From: Leptodontidium sp. MPI-SDFR-AT-0119
Lineage: Eukaryota; Ascomycota; Leotiomycetes; Helotiales; Leptodontidiaceae
Length of the DNA: 64,000 bases
Assembly (NCBI GenBank): GCA_020726505.1
Contig: JAHLEZ010000014.1
Location: 806,001-870,000, forward strand
Direction: 5' to 3'
Below are positions 56,276 through 64,000 of the stretch, in pieces (position 1 is the stretch's first letter; each line of letters opens with the position of its first letter). The notes beneath the pieces were generated by a model. That model was not told the origin of the DNA, searched no databases, and saw only the letters and a list, made by a program, of their open reading frames with translations. Both the position numbers and the translations under genes were made by a program.

Positions 56276-57024
56276 TGAGGCGCCGGGGAGAGAGTAATGT
56301 AACGATTGGGTCGGCCTGCTTCGTCTGATATCTGGTCTTGTATCACAGAGTCGGTTTCTGGACGTTAAGTCGATAGCTATGTTGATGGTCGTGTGCTCTT
56401 CGTGAGAAGTGGGAGGCAGCTCCGGCAGCTGCAGTGGAAGAGAACGACGAAGGTAAGAATACGGATCAGTGAAAAGAGTGCGAAGAGATTGTAGTCTCTC
56501 CTAATTGTCAGAAGATCAATCCATCGGGAATACAGTCATCGTGGGACGGTGGAGGTTATTGTGGTGGTGCAAAAAGCAAAAGTTCCAGTCGCAGTAACAG
56601 CTTCCAGGTTCCCTCCATCCTCCTCTAGATGCCGGCACACCCATCGGCCACCCATTTTGCAACGACATCATCGGCCGCGCTTGGAGCAGAACTCGATCCA
56701 GGCGCAGCCACCACTTTTGCACCAACCTTGGCCAAGACCCATAATGAGGAGAAGAGCAGACTTGGAAGCCAGGATTGGAGGAAGAGTTTCTTGTGATGTG
56801 AATATATTAGCTATGGAGCATGGATCAAGAAGAATTATTGTACTGATAGGTAATGAGATAATCCGGGTAAGGTAAAGACCCCAGCCTCAATCAACTGTGA
56901 GATGTCACATCATTCAGGTACAGGCGGCAGATCACCCACTCCACTGTCTCGGATCCGAGCAACACCAAAACCGCCAAGCCCGTACTCAGCAACTTGAGCT
57001 TGAACTTCCAATGTTCCATCGACT
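56276..57024. other. Intergenic region
   Basis: Promoter side of the MFS gene and 3' side of the SGNH-like gene. Open frames on both strands are unsupported. Confidence 0.45.
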
Positions 57025-58998
57025 TCAATTCCAGAAGAGCTTCTTCAACTTCCTCTCCTTCTCATCCTCCAGACATTCGTTGAGCCGGATCGCATCGTGA
57101 TCTAGTGCTCTACCAAGATATATCTCCGGTGGAAGGAATGCACATTTGTCCACCTCTCGGGCAAGATATCTGCAGACATGGTTGTGTAGAAGGATTGCGA
57201 CTCTTTGGTTTCCTCTTTCTGTCAGGACCCATTGTTTGGTTGCTCTCTCTTCTATTCATAACGTTAAGATTCGAAGCCTGTTTTTGAGAGAGGGTAATAC
57301 CGTCAAGGAAGAAATCCTGATCCTCTGCTCGACCATCGAAATCCACCTCGGTATTCAACCAACCTGATGTATCAAGCCAGAACACGCTTTTGTCTCCGTC
57401 CCTCCGTAACCGGTCTACTACGGCGTGGGTTGCTTGCTCGAGTTGTCCTCGGAATGGTCTCATAATGAAAATTGGAACACCGGCCGCTGCATTCTGTGCC
57501 GAGTAGATGTAGCGCGAAGAGTCCATGGTTGCTGATGAATATTTGGGATATGCCAAAGCGCGGATTGCTTGTATCATCGTAACGTAGGTCTCTTCAAAAA
57601 TCACGCTCAGCTCCCATAACGTCTTGTTATATTCCTGTGTGTGTGTCTGGAATGAATCCCAATCAGAACTGCCGATATTCATGACCTAGGTTGAGTATCA
57701 GAATCCGGACTTCACTTGATAGAGCAGTCTTACAATGACATCTGGAGTATATTCCTGGAAGAACCATGGATGGCTGTACTGCTCTGATCCAGCAGGTCCA
57801 CTTTCCATCACTGTCAGTCTTGAGCTTTACCCTGAGGAGGGGTCGAACCTCTGAAAGAAAACATCTGCAAGACCAGCAGGCGATCCTCTTCCCCCGATAC
57901 AGTCCGGAATCAAGCACATACCATCATTCCCTATGGTAACATGGTCGCTTCCAAACATCTCTCCGAGCAAGTACTCCCATCCCATCACTCCACCTAGAAT
58001 ACCACGGCTAGTGCCCGTATTCTTGCGTCTGTCTTTTCCAGCAATGGATCCTGACAAGTCCGTCACAATTTCCAGCATTCTTCTCTGAGCGGTATCTTTT
58101 GTCTGTTGCGAAAACGGGTCTGCGGTGCTCGGGCTACTTTGGTATGGGAGCAATTGTCCGCCGTCGTCTATCCAAATACCTTCGATTTGTAGGGTCTCGA
58201 CAGAATCACTTCCCACCATCGGAGCAATTATACGAATCTCGTGGCGCAAATTTGGGCTCAGATTTCCTCGGCATATCGAAACGACCGAAGTAGCGTTGGG
58301 TAGAACGAGATATTCTTCATCGTCGATCCTGACTAGCAAAGATATGGGAGCTGCACTCGAAGTGTTGGTCAGAGGCAGGAATGGCAAGGTTGAGGAAACC
58401 GTTCTGGAGTCTTTCGTTGAGGGCTGGTTCTGTCGCTCGCTATTGCGGAGGGATATGAGGACAGTCGAGCTACCATTCAAAGCGAAATCGAAATATACCC
58501 CTTCAGGATGTCAGCAGCTTCGCACAGAAATCTGTATATAATCTACCTGGGAACGATCCGTCCTTGTGCGTTTTATCAGCAGTCGCCAACCAACGTCCGA
58601 CATACTGGAGTACGGTCAGTCCGAATGGCTAGAGATACACTGGATCGGCCTACTCGAATGTAAGGATGGTTTGCGTCGATAAACTGAAGGCCATCTAGCG
58701 CTGGCAGATTCTCAACCATTTTCTTTTCACTGCGGTATCCCTCGTCTTGTTGCCTCAGAAATGCCCACCAAATTCCAACAACCACAAACAAACTCAGCCA
58801 CAGTGCCTTCCCCCATCCTCGGAAACGCGTCTTATGAGGACCATATCCGTACTTTCGGATCAGGCGAATAGGTGGATTGAACTGAATTGTGGTACGCAAG
58901 TCTTCAAGCAGGACATCGGACCATGGTGTCGATGCCTCGACGACTTCGGGGGCCAGAGGAGTGCCGTCTGGTGTGGAATAGGGGGAATGGTAAACCAT
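57025..58998 (-). CDS. SGNH-hydrolase-like type II membrane protein
   Basis: Exons 58998-58654, 58604-58547, 58500-57849, 57800-57734, 57685-57301 and 57251-57025. The five introns are 46-49 bp GT-AG, all phases close, 577 aa. One membrane segment near residues 65-85 (ALWLSLFVVVGIWWAFL) follows a cytoplasmic N terminus, so the bulk is lumenal or external. A beta-rich region (HPYIRYVGRWLATADKTHKD then GSFPGVYFDFALNGS) resembles the jelly-roll of CE2-type esterases. The hydrolase part contains GGVMGWEYLLGEMFGSDHVT, a block-III-like VMNIGSSDWDSF, and a C-terminal RATKQWVLTERGNQRVAILL. The expected GDS nucleophile block reads LEIVTDLSGSIAG, so catalysis is uncertain. Head-to-head with the next gene. 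A Golgi or cell-wall polysaccharide esterase role is inference. Confidence 0.85.
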
Positions 58999-59286
58999 TA
59001 TTGGTAAGAAAGCTCTATGAGAAAGCTAATGCAAAGGGTACTGTAGTCAAGAGAGCATATGGTGTTGTCTTGAAGATTGTGAGTGATTTGGCCAGCCCAG
59101 CAGCGAAGGTCTTGGGTTGCAGTTCCAATTGACTCGTACCCAAGAACAGCAGGGGCGAGCACCCGCACCCTCACGCCAGTCGCATCCAGACTTCAATCCC
59201 GTTGCCTCTTTGAATCTCTCGACGATCCCCTCTAATGCCTCTGTTACCTACCTACTTAACAGACATCCCTCGGCCTCACCAAAACC
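58999..59286. promoter_or_regulatory. Shared bidirectional intergenic region
   Basis: Only 288 bp separate the start codons of the SGNH-like gene (minus) and the uncharacterised membrane protein gene (plus), so both promoters overlap here. No TATA element is obvious on either strand. Confidence 0.6.
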
Positions 59287-60967
59287 ATGTTGCCATTTCT
59301 GAAGAGACTTTTGCTGCCACTTGCCGCCATCTGCTTCATCTGCATATTGCTCTCCAAATCGTCAACAGCACCAGACCTCCGATACCCGACCCGGCTTCCC
59401 AAGACCCAAGAGCCTATACGAATCCCAATCGCTCACTCGTTTTCCAACATCTCGAGCCATAACAATCCAGCTCCAGGTTCAATTCCCGAGATCAAACTCG
59501 GGAAACCATCACCAGACTACACAATTCCAGTCGTACCTTCAAATGTCAAGAAAACTACTCCCAAAGCTCTGCTAGATCTCACGACCTGTCCTTTACCTCC
59601 AAATCGCTTCACTGGACACATCCGTCTTCCAAACATGTTGTTCAATATCTCCATGGATCCGCCTTCTGCCAAAACAGAGGAGAAGCGTACGTTCTGGAAT
59701 CCAACGATCTTTGCTCTTCCTTACTGGGCAGACAATCAGTATATCATTGTCAGCATGGTTGTTGCGAGCGGCGAGGCCTATCGAAGGAATGTGCTTTGTG
59801 AAGCAACCATCTGCCATCCGAAGAATAAGCGCTCAACGACAACACGTGAGAGGGCGTGCACCGAAGGGGATCTGCGAATCCTAGGACCGAATGGAGGGTT
59901 GCGGTGCGCTACTGCGCCCATCGAAGTTGATGTTCCTCCGACGCCAGCAGAGCAGTGTTCGGGTCTTGAGCAGACATTGGCGGATATCCCTGGATTCCAT
60001 GACCCACGTCTGTTCTATTCTGGAAGAGGAGAGCCTATACTGATGGTCGTTTCCCAGTACTGCAGCTGGCTCCAGGTAGCTCACAACCATACTGACGATC
60101 TTCAGGTCAAGATACGCTTGCATTGGTCTCTGGACAATCGATCTTCGGGTTGTCTATCCCGCAATCGAGGAAACTTTCTCCTCCTCCCCTCGTCGTCTCG
60201 GTCCTGGTCCCCTTATGTCTTATCCAACATTGACAGAGCTCACTCGAAACCCGCCCTCAACACGACAATCATACGAAAAGAATTGGGTCATGTTCTTCCC
60301 ATCGCCCGCTACATCCTATCTGCAGTACGAACTAAACTCAACAACTAGAACATTTGCGCAGCTTATTGGCGGTGGATTAACAACACAAAACATGACGGAT
60401 GTATCTGAAGAACCTTGTCTCTCTGACGAACTTGGAGAGACAGAGACAGACATTTTCACCGTTAGCTTTTCATGGCATCAGGCAACCCCGGCACTGAAGC
60501 TCGTTCTTTGCAAGCGAGCAGATGCCAGCTGCATTGCCAACAATCCCGACACAGTTTTCTTCGCGGTAATCCAACGAAAACACAACAACGGATTTGGTCT
60601 CCCGATACGGTATGAACGATACTTCGTCATATGGTCAGCAACATGGCCATTCAACATGCTAGCAGTCAGTCAACACCCCATACTTATGGCGAACGAGACG
60701 AACCGAGGGTGGAAGCCAGTTGAAATTTGGGACGATGTCCCGGAAGCAAAAGACGAACAGAGAGAAGTCTGGGGCGAATTCACATACACCACGACTATTG
60801 CATATGCCTGGGGCAGGGCAGAAAGTGATATCAGAGAGAAAGGAACCGGATACCTAGACGATTATGTTATTCTGAGTGTTGGCATTGATGACAAGGATGG
60901 ATTGTATGGAAAGGTAGTAGCAGAGGACTTGTTGCAATGCCTGAGGATCTGTCCTGGACGTTTGTGA
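59287..60967 (+). CDS. Uncharacterised type II membrane protein, lumenal domain
   Basis: Exons 59287-60056 and 60106-60967; the 49-bp intron 60057-60105 (GTACTG, ACTGAC, TTCAG) closes phase and yields SQSRYACIGLWTIDLRVVYP. Product 543 aa. A basic N terminus and one membrane span (LLLPLAAICFICILL) mark a type II protein. The lumenal part holds GFHDPRLFYSGRGEPILMVV, LGPGPLMSYPTLTELTRNP and KNWVMFFPS, later a long beta-rich region with GYLDDYVILSVGIDDKDG. The DPR-then-GEP pattern and repeated strands recall five-bladed glycoside-active folds, but this is a weak resemblance and I do not assign an enzyme class. Its divergent partner is the SGNH-like protein. Confidence 0.8.
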
Positions 60968-63900
60968 TCTAGGCTAGGGGACAAAGTCTAAAGTAGCAGT
61001 AGACTAATACCATTTTGGACTCGACCTCCCAGATAGTGTCTCGCTTCCTGGCCTTCCAGAAGTAGAACCATCATAACAGCAAATCCAAAATCGAGAAGAA
61101 AAAGTGAAAAGAGTAGGTGGTAATGTATCAATTCCCGGATATTATATCCTTACTTGATTAATATATAAAACGTTCATAAGTCCATAATCCCAAACCAGCA
61201 AAACAAACTCCCGCTTTTCAGCGAGAGAAGAAAACCCTTCGTGATGGATTTTCATTTTTTCCGCCGGCCGCCTATCGAGATTTGTTGCTTATTTGTCTCT
61301 TATTTTTCAATTATTTTTCAATTATTTTTCAAATCTGGGTCTTGTATTATTATTATTTGCCAATATCGGCTACTATTAGAATCCAGGATCCAGGATCCGT
61401 GTGTCGAATTTTTGAAAGTTGCTGTAATTTGCTGTTCTGGTGTGTTTGCCGCTGTGTTGTTTTCTGCCAGGGTACAGTGTCGTGTAGTGTGGTGTGGTGA
61501 TTCATTTGGCTGGTTGTTTTCCAATGCGTTGTGCTGTATGCCGATATATATTCTTTTATAATCCAGGTGCCTTGGTGTGAGACTCAATTGAATGCGCCCT
61601 TTTGTCGGTGATAGTGACGGTATTGTGCTGTGAGATGGCGCATGTTTGGTGGGAAGTGCTGTGCTGTGGTGTGGGCTCCGAATGCCCTTACACCGTGTGT
61701 CGAGTGGCCGAAGCCGACAGCTTTTTACTTCTTTGGCTATATATGTGTGCAGTTTGGAGAGATATCCGGGGATTTGCCGGGAGGTAAGAGAGTATGGGAT
61801 GAGGCTAGGTAGTTAGGTGAGGTTAGGTGAGGTAAATGAGTATGACGGAGATGTGGTGATAGTTGTGGGTGAATGACGGTGGTGACGGAGTTGAACTTGT
61901 GAGGGTTAAGCGAGATTATTTTTTTCTCGGTCGATGGTTGTCACTGTCACTTGTTCGCTTGCTGTCATTCTTTGTCCCCTAACTTCCCTTAGTAAAAGAA
62001 AGCTATTTAGCTTTAGTCACTCTCACGGCCCACGAGTGCCCGTTTTATTAGAAATATATTGAAGGGGAAACTCCGCTCGTTCACCAGCCTTGGAAACGTA
62101 CAGTCGCCCAAACCAATCTCAACTCCTCTTGAATGCCTTTTGCTTATCTATTACCAAGAAACAGAATCTAGACTTTGATTCATTTTATATACAGCCCAGT
62201 AAGTTTACAGTCGAGGGGGTTCATACACTATTCGTTGACAAAATTCTTTATTCGGTAGTCGTCAAGAATCTACCCATGGAAGTGAGGAAATTTAGCGAGG
62301 CTGTCAACAAACCCCCCAATTCTGCCTGAATCATCCCATTCAGTGGCAAGTACTGCTAAAGAATCAGCAATCATTAAATGTTCTTAATATTTTACGAGTC
62401 CAGAAAGCTCAAATTCTAGTTTCATTCAATTGGCTCAGTCTCTGTCGAGGGCGCGATTCGAGGCGAAGTGAGTCTCCTGTGGACATGACGTGGTGGTCGA
62501 AGCTAAGCGAAGCGACCAGTCAATTCCGCAAAATACCTACCTAGTTTACTACCCCATCTACTCGACACGAGCACCAAGTTCCATTGATAAGCGCTCCCTT
62601 TGGTAAAGCGCATTGGCTATCATGCAACTGAGGCTGTGTGGTGAGCGGAAAGTTTCGCGCCGAACAAAGACAGAAGTCTCAGATTGTCGGACCTGTAGTT
62701 CACGCTACCCTACTTAGATAGGGTCTTTAGATGTGGGTGATTTGAATATTGCAGGTAGGGATTAGTACTAGCAATCAAAGGAGAAAACCAGGAGTGAAGA
62801 TTGCTGCCGTTCCCAATCTCATTGTCAATTCTCCAGAATGCTTGGGAAAGGAACAGAACCTTTTGCTACCCACTGTTGGGACAAAGCATGAAGTTCTCTG
62901 GGAAACGGCAAATGGATACTGTGCACGCAGTATCGTAGACACACATCAGTTTTACATTTCCCCATCTACAGAATGCAATTCTATCCTCGGCTCTTTGCTT
63001 CCCAGGGGGCTGCTGCCCAGGAAAGAGGAATTCCGGCTACTTAAATGCACATGAAAACAACCTCCACTCTCAAAAGTCAGATTTACTAAAGTATAATCCC
63101 ATGAGTTTGCCGCTGGGTAGATAGCCATTAGATGCTCCTAGGAGCTTAGTGAATACATTGGTTTGAAACGCAGCTGCTTCCAGAGAGAGCGGCAGGTAGT
63201 GGCAGATTTTTCCAGGGTATGGGTATATAATCTTCCTAGACGATTCCATTTATCAATCAAGACGCCGGAATTCGCGTATTACCCGGACATGATAGGGACG
63301 TGAGGTCTCGGCAGGATGTAGAAATGGCTGCCATCTGGTGTGATTCATCTGCACTGCAATGCAGCCACAACCGTGTCACTCTCCACATCTTAAACCTAAA
63401 AAAAGAATTGAGACTCAGTTGTCAACATTTAACTTTATTGCTGTCAAGATTCTCATTTCGTCAATGCACTTGTCGTCATCAATTATTCAGCATACCTCAG
63501 GCTGGGTCACTAATCGTCATCCACCTCGGTTTATACCCTGAATAACTTCTGACAATGATCTGAGGGATATCCACCCCAGAGATCATTGGATTTTGTTCAC
63601 AGCCCCAGGCAGGAGGTTTGAATCTCTCCCATTCTCTAGTTCCCTTACATCTATGGCTCTATACTTAGGACCTGGAGCTGGTCTAATCATATAAATATCC
63701 AACAGATATCGACATCCCATCAGCATGCGGATCCCTTGCCGAAAAGACCAGAGCTGCAACCTTGAAACTAGCAGAGGTCGCCAACCAAAGGTGATGCCGT
63801 TTGAGCAATCACTAAAACGGCATTGAAGCTGCATTTTTGTAAGCATTCACCCAGAAGTCAAAAATTCAAGATGCGGTTATATATGACCCTCTCCCAGATT

Positions 63901-64000
63901 TCCCTGCAGGCATCATGGATCGAAAGAAACAACCACTACAAGGACACGAAGTATAAAGAGTCAAGTGTGACAAAAAGAACCTTGAATAGAGATGGGGGCA
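60968..64000. other. Gene-poor right end
   Basis: 3 kb without a supported gene. Small features: a three-copy 11-bp tandem repeat (61300-61332), a two-copy GTTAGGTGAG repeat (61812-61831) and a 9-bp-stem palindrome at 63553-63588. Open frames are under 110 codons and lack domains. Confidence 0.45.
61300..61332 (+). repeat. Three tandem copies of an 11-bp A/T-rich unit
   Basis: Unit TTATTTTTCAA repeated exactly three times in the region downstream of the type II membrane protein gene. Confidence 0.85.

Noticed and set aside
61812..61831. Telomere-like repeats
   Set aside because: Two copies of GTTAGGTGAG only, not the TTAGGG unit, and in the interior of the sequence.
62400..63900. Repeat-induced point mutation relic
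   Set aside because: Base composition is not strongly TA-enriched and no degenerate transposon frame is visible.
1..64000. tRNA, rRNA and CRISPR features
   Set aside because: I looked for B-box-like GGTTCGA blocks, cloverleaf arms, rRNA motifs and spaced repeats by eye and found no convincing candidate; a covariance-model scan would be decisive.

Overview
This window looks like nuclear DNA of a filamentous ascomycete (Pezizomycotina; gene content and style are compatible with Leotiomycetes, but I cannot fix the class). The evidence is dense 43-150 bp GT-AG introns with CTAAC/CTGAC-type branch sites, a Zn2Cys6 regulator, secreted GH5 and GH92 enzymes, a heme-thiolate peroxidase, fungal MFS transporters and an F-box protein of the fungal expanded type. 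Most genes are multi-exon, so I joined exons by splice phase; for almost every spliced gene the exon phases close exactly.

Left part (1-27 kb), largely housekeeping or conserved genes: a Zn2Cys6 transcription factor cut by the left edge; mitochondrial FAD glycerol-3-phosphate dehydrogenase (GUT2); a small C2H2/Cys-rich protein; an Mpv17/PMP22 membrane protein; two hypotheticals; a secreted unspecific-peroxygenase-like protein; an MFS transporter; a caspase-fold protein with a long acidic/Ser tail; a low-complexity reading frame that runs in frame into an LSB1/LSB3-type SH3 protein; a dienelactone hydrolase with an apparent +1 frameshift in a C6 run; and a Dabb (stress-response A/B barrel) protein.

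Middle part (27-48 kb), more accessory in character: a glutathionyl-hydroquinone reductase (ECM4/GTO type), a coiled-coil gene interrupted by an in-frame TAG, two conserved-looking hypotheticals, an F-box gene interrupted by an in-frame TGA, a kinase-like protein, a fungal regulator lacking a zinc cluster, a seven-exon Baeyer-Villiger-type monooxygenase, a secreted GH5 endoglucanase, a 368-bp non-autonomous DNA transposon (53-bp terminal inverted repeats, perfect 8-bp target duplication), and a DUF3237 protein.

Right part (48-64 kb): a small hypothetical, a secreted GH92 alpha-1,2-mannosidase, an MFS transporter (YCR023C/ZIF-like), and a head-to-head pair of predicted type II membrane proteins (an SGNH-hydrolase-like protein and an uncharacterised lumenal protein) sharing a 288-bp intergenic region. 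The last 3 kb has no supported gene.

Together the secreted and redox genes (peroxidase, GH5, GH92, monooxygenase, GS-HQR, dienelactone hydrolase) fit a plant-litter or plant-associated lifestyle with aromatic and polysaccharide turnover. I see no backbone synthase, so I do not call a biosynthetic cluster. The most notable observations are the three interrupted reading frames, the transposon, the SH3 in-frame extension, the 26-bp inverted repeat upstream of the dienelactone hydrolase, two genes whose first coding exon is only four bases, and the head-to-head membrane-protein pair.
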